DNA of 64,000 bases from NCBI GenBank assembly GCA_020205615.1, contig CM035164.1:126335537-126399536 (forward strand). The letters are read 5' to 3'. This document shows, piece after piece, positions 34,840 through 46,005 of the stretch (positions within the stretch are counted from its first letter, which is position 1; each line of letters starts with the position of its first letter). A model generated the notes under the pieces. That model saw only the letters and a program-made list of their open reading frames with translations. It made no database searches and was not told the origin of the DNA. Position numbers and translations under genes: made by a program. Source of the DNA: Panax quinquefolius. Lineage: Eukaryota; Streptophyta; Magnoliopsida; Apiales; Araliaceae.

Positions 34840-36318
34840 TGTAAGACCCCAAATTATTAATAAATGAAATTTATTTTCCTCTATTTATTATTTTGAAATA
34901 GTAAGGGTTGATTTGATTAATGTGGATAGTTATGGGTAAAATCATAAATATTTGAATAAGCAGTGGTTATAAAATATTCATTATTGTTGGGAATATTCGT
35001 TTGGTCGTGGAATATTAAATATGTCTTGGGAATATTAAATGCGATGATTTGATCTTTTGAGGGCCCCATGGAAAGCGATTGGATGAAGAAAAGCGACAAA
35101 TATAAGTTGTTAATAAATGGCCGTAATTGTTACTGCAATTATCTTATTGGAATACCCGGTGGTTAAAATACACTATCGCATTGTTGAAGCGATAGCTTTC
35201 GTATATTGCACCAATTATTGATTCTTACGTACGTGAAGGAACTACTCAATAATTATTACGATAATTCTTATTCGATATTTTATTTTATTGATTCAATAAT
35301 TCTTTGCATTGATATTTTTATATTCTTGTTGTTTTGATAAATTGTCATTACGGTATTTTCCATTATCGAGACAATAATTCATATTATCTGAATAATATTA
35401 TTGGATAACATTATTGGCAATGTCTAGAAAGTTACATACAAGGAGAGGTTTGGTCACTAATTGCGGCAGTGAGTAAGGAGAGATCCTTATTGGAAAGCCC
35501 CTCTTACAGGAGCGGCACAGTGGTTGCGATCTTGTGATTCTGTAATATTATTTGTGAATAATTAATTATTGATTTATATGATGAGGAAAATATTGATTTT
35601 ATGTGGATATAGATAGAAAATTTTAATGTGACAATTGTTGAAAATTAATATTTTATCATTTTACGATAAAATAATTCATTTAAATATATTATTTTAATAA
35701 TATATTAACGGTGATATATTTTATAATGAATGTGGGATATATGAGTATATGAGGATGAAGAGTATTTTTGTGGCATTAAATATTTAACACATATTTTGTG
35801 TGTTGGTGGACACAATTATTAATAGAAATTTGATTATAGCTTGTAAAATCGCTTGTTTGTGGATTTGGTTAATTTACATTTGGAATTTGGAAAAATTTCA
35901 TACGCAAAGTTGTAGATAATGGAATTTCCTATGGAAATTAAATACGTTTTAATTTTTCTGATAAAAGAGCTATTTATTATGAATTATTTAAGTTTCAAGC
36001 TCAAAATAATTGATTTTTGAAAGTTTTAATTATGTTTTTTAAAAAAAGCGTTTTCAAATGTTGGTGGCCATCTTTAACATGTGCTTGGTGGGTGAAATCA
36101 GATTTCAAAGTGGGCGTAGGAATGTGTTTTGTAAATATTAATATTATATTAAATTTTTGCTTTGGTGTTACAAGCATTTTCTATAAATAGGGTCTTGGGT
36201 TAGAATTGAAAATCACACGTAAATGAAGTTTTTCTCTCTATATTATCGAAGCGTATTCTTGTGAGTATTTTGAGTATACTTTGAGTATTTCTATACGGTC
36301 TGCAAGTTCAAGTCATAG
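34840..36318 (+). mobile_element. Element B 5' LTR, first part
   Basis: Begins TGTAAGACCCCAAATTATTA, the same 20 bases as B's 3' LTR at 54272. It continues through the LTR body to TTGAGTATTTCTATACGG and is interrupted at 36319 by the head of another LTR (D). The LTR resumes at 49676. Left flank TGCAA (34835-34839) is the candidate target duplication; its partner would lie outside the window. Confidence 0.75.
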
Positions 36319-36372
36319 TGTAAGACCCCGAATTTTATGAAATAAAAGTATTCAATTTTTTTTAATTACTAT
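36319..36372 (+). mobile_element. Element D LTR, head fragment
   Basis: 54 bp starting TGTAAGACCCCGAATTTTAT, cut by the insertion of element A. The last five bases, ACTAT, are the left target duplication of A. The remainder resumes at 45876. Confidence 0.65.
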
Positions 36373-38686
36373 TGTAAGACCCTGATTTTTATAAATAAAG
36401 ATGAATTTTCTATAAATATTATTTTTGAATATTATGGAATAATTTGATATAATGTTATAGTTGTGGGTAATATTTATAAATTTTGCAAAGTATGTAAGTG
36501 GTTATATTATATTCGATTGGTCGGGAGAATATTCGGTTTAGAGAGGAATATTCGCACAACTACTCAATCATTGGTGGACCTAATGTAATTATTTCGGATC
36601 GGATTGAGAAAGCGACAAAAATATTTTATTGAAATAACGGCGGAAGTTTTACTGGTTGATCTTTGTTGAACTACTCGGTAGTAAAAATACGAGAATACAT
36701 GTGGTTAATAGTACTTGCGATATTGATTATTGATCTTTATGTGAGAAAGTCACTCGGTTTGATTCCATTATTGTAATGAATTATTATAAGCGATAATGAC
36801 TTTTTGTTTTATTCAGTATTATTAACGTAATAAAATGAAACATCTTTTTATATAAAAGCGAATACTTTATTAAAGTTATTTTATAAATAAAATATATTAT
36901 ATTTTATTATACGTAGTGTTGCGTAGTGTTTTGCATAGTAAATAGTAAAATTTTTATATAAATAGAATATATTATATTTTATTTAAAAGATTTTGCTTTA
37001 AATATGAATTTGTCAGATTAAAGTAAATCAATCTGGACCAGATTCATGGATTAATTCTTATGCATTCCATTTTCCTATAAATAGAAGCTTATTCCTTCAT
37101 TATTTTCTTTACGAATTTTGAAACTCTAGAGAGAAATTATAGAGAAGTATAGAGAAAGTTATAGAAAGAAGAAGAAGAGTATTCTGCTACTTCACTACTT
37201 CTTATATTCGGTTCTTTTTACGGTAAGAGGGTGTTATTTTTCTTCTTGAAGAGAACACATTATTCCATTCACTATTATTACATTGGAATAACTTTGTAAA
37301 AGTGGCATACCCTATACATAACTTTGTCATGTGGCATACCTATACTTGGTGAAATCCTTATGTTATTCCATTGCTTATTATTACATTGGAATAACTTTGT
37401 ATCTGCTGGATTTACCCTATACTTGGTGACATTCTTATTATTTTGTTGGAACATCACATGCATATGTTTTACAGGACTGGTTCCGTCTTTATCATTCTGT
37501 TGGAATATCCTATCTGTGTGTTTTACACCGGATCCGGTTCCATCTTTATTATTCATTGGAACATCCTGACGTGGTGTGAATTTCACGACACGGTTCCGTT
37601 ATTATTATTATTACATTGGAATAACACATACATCTGCAATCGCATGCGTGGTGATTTTTTTTGTTATTCCATTCTTTATTATACCCGGTTGGTTAAAACT
37701 TTGACTTTATACTCCATGAAATTAGTAGAATATCCTTGATATTTGCGTTTCATCCAAGTATCTTTTCATGGAAATATTCTTACGATCATTCTTGAATTTT
37801 ACTCTACAAAGCGATGATCGTGTTGACAATTTGGACGTTAATAATTCTGGATAAAATAATTCTTGAACTTGTTTTATTGAATTCTTATATCATTGTCATC
37901 ATCCTCATGTTTATATTTTTTTAAAAAGTCATACGTGGCACGTAGAGCATGGATGGACTTGGTATGATTATGATGAGGATTATTGATTGTAATCATGGAA
38001 TAGTAATGTTACAAATGATGTGGTAAAATCCTCGATTGGTCGTAGTAGTGCATTGATGGACGATTGTTGGCATGATCATGACCATTAATGAATACACAAC
38101 TATTCTTGGCGTAGTGCGGGAATAATTGTGGTCGTGATCTTAAAGAATATCTGCGATGGTGAATGATGTGGATTATTTATTAAATGACCATTTATGATGA
38201 AAAACCTTTTAAATCATAAAAGATAGTAGATTTTATTTTCTATTGACTCTTTTAATGGATTCATATTCATTATGATTAAACCTTGGTTGTCTATTGTATT
38301 TTATCGGTTTAACATTGTTGAAGACTATTGATAATTTATTCGCATTATCTTAGTCATAATATTTCTTCTTGGGCTAGTTGAGCTCACCCTTTCTTTCTTT
38401 GTTCTCTTTAGGAAATGAGAATATATTTGGACGAGTGGGAAAGCAGTGATGGTCTGAAGATAACATTAGTAGTCCTCACTATGCAGCGTGAAATAGGGTG
38501 ATAATAATTGTAATGAGGACTTTTGTTTGAGTTTGTATAATATCTAGTAGACGATATTTGTATTTAAACTCACGATTTATGTCGTATTATACAAAGGCAG
38601 TTATGTTAATAAGTTGTATTTAAATTACGTACCATGTAAGTGGCGATCCAAGATGGGTGATGTATACCTAATTTTGGGGTGTCACG
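36373..38686 (+). repeat. Element A 5' LTR
   Basis: Starts TGTAAGACCC and ends GGGGTGTCACG, where the 3' LTR has GGGGCGTCACA. It contains CTATAAATAGAAGC (about 37075), a likely promoter, a purine-rich AGAGAGAAATTATAGAGA leader, an array of TTCCA/TGGAA hairpin units (37260-37680) and three GTAGTG-loop hairpin units (38040-38165). Confidence 0.9.
37260..37680 (+). repeat. LTR array of TTCCA/TGGAA hairpin units (element A 5' LTR)
   Basis: Units about 60 bp long. Each has an arm TTATTCCA or GGTTCC(A/G), a T-rich loop containing TTTATTATT, and an arm TGGAATAA or TTGGAAC/TTGGAAT. Copies are seen at about 37260, 37350, 37470, 37540 and 37590. Equivalent arrays occur at 44400-44800 and, in reverse, at 56030-56460 and 63280-63740. 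Confidence 0.75.
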
Positions 38687-38687
38687 G

Positions 38688-38704
38688 TTAGTATCGAGCT
38701 AAGG
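38688..38704 (+). other. Element A primer-binding site (tRNA-iMet type)
   Basis: TTAGTATCGAGCTAAGG directly follows the 5' LTR. It resembles the plant initiator-Met primer site TGGTATCAGAGC but lacks the A of CAG. Confidence 0.7.
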
Positions 38705-38865
38705 ATATGATCCTGGCTAAGATGTGAGAAAAGTACTAGGAGGAGGAGAGCGGGGAATACCTTCATTAGTATGACCTACCTAAGTTTATGTCTTTATTTT
38801 ATTGGTGGTCGAGAATATAAAGATAATTGTTACATGTCAATTAATCTTTTGTTTTGTGGCGATAT

Positions 38866-40075
38866 CTGAAAATGACATCGAGAATGTTGAGAATAGCGAT
38901 GGAGCACTGAGCGATCGTTGATTCACCACATATCAATAATCGGGATAATGTGCATCGAGGAAAGGCGACAATCCTCATGCAAACAACAACAACGACCAAA
39001 TGATGAATGATCAAATGTTGAGAGGCTTTATACAATTTATCTGCAATGGCGAGCGACTCATCCAAAGCGTGGGTGGAAACACGGAAAACTCTCGGTGGTC
39101 ACCATTAAACAATTCAAGGAGGCTGGGACCACCGGAGTTTAAGGAAGCAAAACCACTTGGCGGAAGCATGGATAAAGCAGATTACCAAGATATTTGATGT
39201 CTTGGGATGCTCAGAGCAAAAGGTTCCACTTCACGCCTTTATGTTCTTGGCGGAGGCGGATTCTTGGTGGGAATCGGTCCAGAAACGTACTCAACTTCTT
39301 TGTCTTGAAGATATCTTGGGAGAAGTTCGAGGAGTCATTCAACGACAAATACTTTCACGAAAGTATTCGCATACATGAAGGAGGTAGAGTTTATCAAGTT
39401 GGAACAAAACAATATGACCCAGTGTCGCATGATACGAGGCAAAATTTGCGGAGTTATCACGGTTTGCGTCCCACTTGGTGGATAATGAAGAGAGAGAACG
39501 GCGCGAATATTTTTAAGAGGTTTGAAGTGGGAGAATCGTCAACATCTTATTTCTCATAAAGCGTGTGTTTGTATTAGGATGTTGTAAATAGGGCTCGATT
39601 AGTGGAGCGCGATAATGAGTCAACCTTAACTAAAAAGAAGCGGTAAACAAAGTTATAATACCGGTGAGAGTAGTCATGAAGCGGTGACAACAAGCGTGGA
39701 GGAATCAACGGGCGGATATGGTAACCACTTGGGTGTAATCGGGCCAAAATAATAAGAATGGACATTTGAAAGCGGAGATTCAATGATGATGGAAGAGCGT
39801 CGGCCACCAAGCACCGTTGTTAAGGAAGGAGAAAGACCACTATCATATGCTTCAAATCACGCGGAGAAGAGGGACACATCGATCCGAAGGCGTGCCCGTG
39901 CAGTCAAAGCATGTTATAATTGTGGAAGAGAAGGTCACTTAGCTCGATTTTTGTGTTTCTGAAGACAAATTCAACTAGGATGGAGGCACCAAAGGTAGTC
40001 CCGGAAAAGTCAAAGCCTAGGTAGTCTGAGGGAGGCGTTTGTTGTGACTTCCCGGAGAAGCAAGGAACCCGAATG
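38866..40075 (+). pseudogene. Element A gag (broken)
   Basis: Capsid-region similarity is spread over three frames: AEAWIKQITKIFDVLGCSEQ (about 39160-39220), ADSWWESV, SRKYSH. Two CCHC-type knuckles follow near 39845-39955, a damaged first (CFKSRGEEGHI) and a second CYNCGREGHLARF. Several frameshifts and stops interrupt it. It would encode the RNA-packaging capsid/nucleocapsid protein of the element. Confidence 0.8.
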
Positions 40076-40078
40076 AGG

Positions 40079-43000
40079 TCATCACGGGTAAGCTTATCAT
40101 AAACTCTAATGAAGTCTACACTTTATTTGATCTGGGTTCTACCCATTCTTTTATTTCTCCTACTTTGCGCTCATCGATTAAATTTGACTCAGGAGAAATT
40201 AGACTTTGACTTATCTGTGGAAACTCAGTTGGGAGAAACCTTCATTACATCCCTTTGTTTATAAGTCTTGTTTGGTTCAAATCGGTACCCTCACATTACT
40301 GTCGATCTTATTTCATTAAAAATACTTGCATTTGGCGTGATTACAAGGATTGATTGGTTAACTACTTATCATGCAAAAATTGATTATTTTCGTAAGGTTG
40401 TTAGATTTCATATTTCTAATCAACCAATTATCGCGAATTCAAACGACCAAACCATTAAAATTAATCATGGTCATCTCAAGCCATAAAAGCTATTCGTTTA
40501 TTGAAAAATGGATGTCAAGCTTTCTTAGCTCATATCATGATTTAAACAAAAATAAATCGGTTTTGAGCGATATTTCTATTGTTAATAAATTTCTGACGTA
40601 TTCTCAAGAAGAACTTCTGGCCTACCCCAGGCGTGAAATTGAATTTTGTATCGACCTTGAACACGGTACAAAACCTATTTCCAAAGCCCCATATCGAATG
40701 GCTCTATTGAACTTGAGGAGTTAAAGACCCAATGCGCAGGAATTGTTAGACATTGGCTTTATTCGTCCTAGTACTTCTCCTTGGGGTGCTGCTCTGTTCT
40801 ATTCGTGAAGAAGAAAGATGGGAGTATGCGACTTTGTATTGATTATCGGGAGTTGAATCATGTCACCATCAAAAATAGGTATCCATTGCCACGTATTGAT
40901 GACTGTTTGACCCGATTCTGAGAGCCAAATTCTTTTCAAAGATTGATCTTCGTTAGGATATCACCAATTGAAGATTAGAGCCGTGACATTCAAAGGCGGC
41001 TTTCGAGAACTCGATGCGGGCATTATGAATTCTAGTCATGTCCTTTGGATTGACTAATGCTCGGGCCGCCTTCATGGATATGATGAACCAAGTATTGAGG
41101 AATATTTAGATCACTTTGTGGTCGTCTTTATTGATGACATCCTTATTTATTCCAACGGTAGTGAAGATCATGAAAGCAACACTTGAGGCGACACTCCAAA
41201 AGCCGTGAATATAAGCTTTATGTCGAGTTGAAGAAATGCGAGTTACGGCTTGAAGAAGTAGCATTCCTTGGGCACGTGGTATCAAGTCATGGAATATCTG
41301 TTGACCCAACAAAGATTGAAGCTATTCAAAAGCTGGGAACAACCTAAATCGATGACCGAAGACGTAGCTTTCTCGGTTTATTTGGTTATTATCGGAGATT
41401 CGTGGAAGGATTTTCTCGAATCGCTACTCCATCGACTTCGGTGACTCGAAAAAATCTACAAAGTTCGGTTGGGCGAAGAATGTGAGAAGAGTTTTCAAGA
41501 ACTCGAGAGAGACTTATTTAAAGACTGTTACGACAATACCATCTCGGCTCGGAGGATTTGTCATCTACGATGATGCTTCGAGCAAAGGGTTGGGATGTGT
41601 TCTTATGCAACATGGAAAAGTTATAGCTTTATGCCTCATGACAACTCAAAGAATATGAGTGGAATTATCCTACTCGTGATCCGGAGTTAGCATTTATTAT
41701 CTTTGCACTTAAAATTTGGAGGCATTACTTGTATGGGGAGAAAGTGGAGATCTTTACGGATCATAAAAGCCTCAAATATTTCTTCACTCAAAAGGAACTC
41801 AACATGCGACAACGGCGTTGGCTTGAAGCATTGAAAGATTATGATCATACCATCCGATACCATCACGGAAAAGCGAGCGTGGTAGGCGATGCATTGAGTA
41901 GAAGATCGTATCTGAAATCTGAGTGCGTTATTGTCAACCAAAGGCCCATTTTGTGTGACTTGCAAAGGATGGAGATAGAGTTAAAGACTCGAGGGACGCA
42001 TGTGATGATAAGCGAATATCTGAGTAGAAGCGACTTTAATCGATAAAGTTAAAGGCTGCTCAAGCTACGGACACGGAGGTGATGATCGTATGAGGAAGAA
42101 AGTGTAAGAGGGTGCTATCTTAGGAAGCAAGAATCGATGAAGAAGGAATACTTGAGTCAACTCGGACTTTTGTGTTTCTAACGACCACGATTTAAAGTAT
42201 AATATCATGATGGAGGCGCATAACACACCATTTCATTTGATCCATCTTGGGAGTACCAAAATGTATCATGATATTAAGTAAATACATTTTGGTGGAAGCA
42301 ATATGAAGAGAGAGATAAGCTTTTTATCTCAAGGTGTCTAACTTGTCGGCGAGTTAAAAGCGGAGCATCAAGTACCAAAAGGTCCATTGCAACCACTTGA
42401 AATTCCGAGAATGGAAGTGGGAGCACATTACCATGGATTTCAATTCTGCGGTCTTCCTAAGGTTTCTCAAGGCATTGATGCGATTTGGGTCATTGTTGAT
42501 AGATTGACCAAGTCTGCTCATTTTTACCGAATCTGAAACTTATACACTTGAACGTCTTGCTCGTATGTACATAAGCGAGATTGTAAGGCGCATGGTATCT
42601 TGCCGGTATCCATAGTTTCGATCGAGACCTAAGATTGATTCACGATTTTGGGTTAGTTTGCAAAAAGCTATGAGCACAGACTTACGATTTAGCTTCGGCA
42701 TATCATCCTCGAGACAGACCGGACGATCGGAGAGGACTATTCAAACTCTTGAAGATCTATTAAGACTACTGTGTTCTTGATTTGAGGGAGTTGGGACAAG
42801 TTCTTACCATTGGTGGAGTTTTCTACAACAGCAGTTATCAAGCGAAGTATTGGCATGGCTCCATTCGAGCGTTGTATGGAAGAAAGTGTCGTTCTCCGGT
42901 ATCTTTGGGATGAGGTGGGTGAAACAACGTTGTTGGGACCGGAGTTGATGCGTATGACTACGGAAAAAATTCAAAGCGATCCGACAACGTATAAAAACCT

Positions 43001-43505
43001 CACAAAATCGACAAAAGAGTTATCTTGATCTTCATCGAAAGGGCGTGGAATTCGATATAGGAGATCGTATGTTGTTAAAAGTTGCTCCATGGAAAGGAGT
43101 TACAAGATTTGGAAAAGAGAGAAAACTTAATCCTCGATTCATCGGTCCATTTTAATCCTCGATCGAGTAGGGGCGTGGCTATAGACTCGCTTTCTGCTTA
43201 AATATGTCTCGTGTTCATAACGTTTTTCACATATCCATATTACGTAAATATGTGAAAGACCGAACCATATTATTGAGTTAGAACCCGGACGAAATAGCGG
43301 AAGATTTGGCGTATGAAGAGGTTCTGTTCAAATTTTGGAAAAGAAGGAACATATTCTACGCTCCAAGGTTATACCTCAAGTCAAAGTTTTGTGGAGGAAC
43401 CACGATGTTGAGGAAATGACTTGGGAGTTAGAATCGAAATGAAATCAAGGTATCCTTACCTCTTCAACATACCGAGTCGTACCCTAATTTTCGGTGAAAT
43501 TTCAT
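40079..43505 (+). pseudogene. Element A pol: protease, RT, RNase H, integrase, chromodomain-like tail (broken)
   Basis: Protease: LFDLGSTHSFIS near 40125, where the usual motif is [20 protein letters not shown] near 40830 and VVVFIDDILIYSN near 41120, where FIDD stands for the catalytic YxDD. The segment [19 protein letters not shown] lies near 41250. RNase [19 protein letters not shown] near 41740 and [16 protein letters not shown]. Integrase core: [16 protein letters not shown] near 42480. C-terminus: VIPQVKVLWRNH near 43370, a chromodomain-like tail that in such chromoviruses can target heterochromatin. Frameshifts occur every few hundred bases. Confidence 0.85.
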
Positions 43506-43517
43506 AAGAATGGGAGG
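43506..43517 (+). other. Element A polypurine tract
   Basis: AAGAATGGGAGG directly before the 3' LTR, where plus-strand DNA synthesis would be primed. Equivalent tracts precede the B and C 3' LTRs. Confidence 0.75.
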
Positions 43518-43518
43518 T

Positions 43519-45875
43519 TGTAAGACCCCAAACTTTTATAAATAAAGATGAATTTTCTATAAATATTATTTTTGAATATTATGGAATAATTTGATATAAT
43601 GTTATAGTTGTGGGTAATATTTATAAATTTTGCAAAGTATCAAGTGGTTATATTATATTGATTGGTGGGGAATATTCGGTTTAGCGAGGGGAATATTTAA
43701 ATGCAATGGCTCAATCATTGGTGGACCCATAGCGAAATTATTGTCGGATTGAGAAAGCGACAAAAATATTTTATTGAAATAACGGCGGAAGTTTTCTGGT
43801 TGATCTTGTTGAACTACTCGGTAGTAAAAGTATAGTAATACATGTGGTTGCATAGTAGCTAAGGTATTGATTATTGATCTTATGTGAGAAGTCACTCGGT
43901 TTGATTCCATTATTATCATGAATTATTATAAGCGATAATGACTTTTTGTTTTATTCAGTATTATTAACGTAATAAAAGCGAAGAAACATCTTTATATAAA
44001 ATAGAATACTTTATTAAAGTTATTTTATAAATAAAATATATTATATTTTATTATGCATAGTGTTATAGTATTTTGCATAGTGTTTTGCATAGTGTTTGCA
44101 TAGTAAAATGTTTTATATAAATAGAATATATTATATTTTATTTAAAAGATTTTGCTTTAAATATGGACCGTCGATTAAAAGTAAATCAATCTGACCGATT
44201 CATGGATTAATTCTTATGCATTCCATTTTCCTATAAATAAGCTCATTCCTTCATTATTTTCTTACGAATTCATTGAAACTAGAGAGAGAAATTATAGAGA
44301 GAAATTTATAGAGAGAAAGTTATAGAAAGAAGAAGAGTATTCTATTACTTCACTACTTCTATATTCGGTTTTTTACGTAAGTGGGTGTTATTCTTTCTTC
44401 TTGAAGAGAACTTACATTATTCCATTCACTATTATTACGTTGGAATAACTTTGTAAAAGTGGCATACCCTATACATAACTTGTATCTGTGGCATACCCTA
44501 TACTTGGTGAAATCCTTATGTTATTCCATTGCTTATTATTACATTGGAATAACTTTGTATCATGCCATTTTACCTATACTTGGTGACATTCTTTATTATT
44601 TTGTTGGAACATCCTATACATGTGTGTTTTACAGGACCGGTTAAAATCTTTATCATTCTGTTGGAATATCTATCATGTGTGTTTTACATCGGATGCAGTT
44701 CCATCTTTATTATTCTGTTGGAACATCACAGCCTTGCATTGTGAATTTCACGACTGGGTTAAGTTATTATTATTACATTGGAATAACTTTTATGCCAAGC
44801 AATCTGCGCACGTGGTGATTTCTTTTGTTATTCCATTCTTTATTATACCCGGTTGGTTAAAATTTTGATTTCTATACTCCATGAAATTAGTAGAATATCC
44901 TTGATATTTGCGTTTCATCGATATCTTTTCATGGAAATATTCTTACGATCATTCTTGAATTTTACTCTCAAAGCGAGATCGTGTTGACAATTTGGACGTT
45001 AATAATTCTGGATAAAATAATTCTTGAACTTGTTTTATTGAATTCTTATATCATTGTCATCATCCTCATATTTATATTTTTTTAAAGTCATACGTGGCTG
45101 TAGAGCATGGATGGACTTGGTATGATTATGACCGTGGGATTATTGATTGTAATCATGACCGTAATGTTACAAATGATGTGGTAAAAATCCTCGATGGTCG
45201 TAGTGCATTGATGGACGATTGTTGGCATGATCATGACCATTAATGAATACACAACTATTCTTGGCCCGTAGTGCGGGAATAATTGTGGTCGTGATCTTAA
45301 AGAATATCCTTGGTAGTAGTGCGGGGTGATTCGATGATGTGGATTATTTATTAAAGTGAGTCTCAATTTATAATGATGATGAAAAACCTTTTAAATCATA
45401 AAAGATAGTAGATTTTATTTTCTACTTGACTCTTTTAATGGATTGATATTCAGCATTAGATTAAACCGGTTTGTCTATTGTATTTTATCGGTTTAACATT
45501 GTTGAAGACTATTGATAATTTATTACGCATTATCTTAGTCATAATATTTCTTCTTGGGCTAGTTGAGCTCACCCTTTCTTTCCACCGTTCTCTTTGAAAT
45601 GAGAATATAATTACTGGGACGAGTCTGGGAAGCAGTGATGGTCACGAAGATAGCATTAGTAATCCTCACTATTCCGTGAAATAGTGTGATAATAATTGTA
45701 ATGAGGACTTTTGTTTGAGTTTGTATAATATCTAGTAGAGCGATATTTATATTTAAACTCACGATTTATGTCGTATTGTAACAAAGCGATTATGTTAATA
45801 AGTAGTATTCAAATTACATGCAGTGTAAGTGGCGATCCAAGATGGGTGATGTATACCTAATTTTGGGGCGTCACA
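43519..45875 (+). repeat. Element A 3' LTR
   Basis: Starts TGTAAGACCCC and ends GGGGCGTCACA, then target duplication ACTAT. It is collinear with the 5' LTR over its whole length but shows many small indels. It carries the same two hairpin arrays (about 44400-44830 and 45190-45330). Confidence 0.9.
45190..45330 (+). repeat. GTAGTG-loop hairpin units in element A 3' LTR
   Basis: Three successive units fold with different stems and a shared loop. At 45191-45211: arm TCGATG, loop GTCGTAGTG, arm CATTGA. At 45257-45280: arm ATTCTTG, loop GCCCGTAGTG, arm CGGGAAT. At 45308-45326: arm CCTTG, loop GTAGTAGTG, arm CGGGG. G-T wobble pairs occur in all three stems. Confidence 0.75.
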
Positions 45876-45885
45876 ACTATTCATG

Positions 45886-46005
45886 ATTCTTATTCACGAG
45901 TTCTTATTCACGAGTTCTTATTCATGAGTTCTTATTCACGAAGTTCTTATTTATGAGTTCTTATTCACGAGTTCTTATTCACGAGTACTATTCATGAAGC
46001 ATGAT
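45886..46005 (+). repeat. Tandem 14-bp array TTCTTATTCACGAG
   Basis: About eight copies of TTCTTATTCACGAG or the variant TTCTTATTCATGAG. A second, looser array of the same unit is at 49826-50060. Confidence 0.85.

Larger units (their letters stand above)
36373..45875 (+). mobile_element. Complete Ty3/Gypsy LTR retrotransposon A
   Basis: Two long LTRs (36373-38686 and 43519-45875, about 2.3 kb) flank a 4.8-kb interior with a primer-binding site, gag, protease, RT/RNase H, integrase, chromodomain-like tail and polypurine tract in Ty3/Gypsy order (integrase after RT). Both outer flanks are ACTAT (36368-36372 and 45876-45880), a perfect 5-bp target duplication. Reading frames are broken by many frameshifts, so this copy is not autonomous as written. 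Clade is most likely Tekay/Del-type chromovirus, judged from gag (AEAWIKQITKIFDVLG) and the C-terminal VKVLWRNH motif. Confidence 0.92.

Noticed and set aside
37278..37739. Overlapping open frames in the A LTR with repeated peptide motifs (also at 44459-44868, 55848-56364 and 63212-63739)
   Set aside because: They arise from the tandem TTCCA/TGGAA repeats being open in several frames on both strands. No start context or family resemblance supports a protein.
45886..46005. Regular short repeats that might suggest a CRISPR-like array
   Set aside because: The units are contiguous with no unique spacers, and the DNA is plant nuclear; this is a minisatellite.
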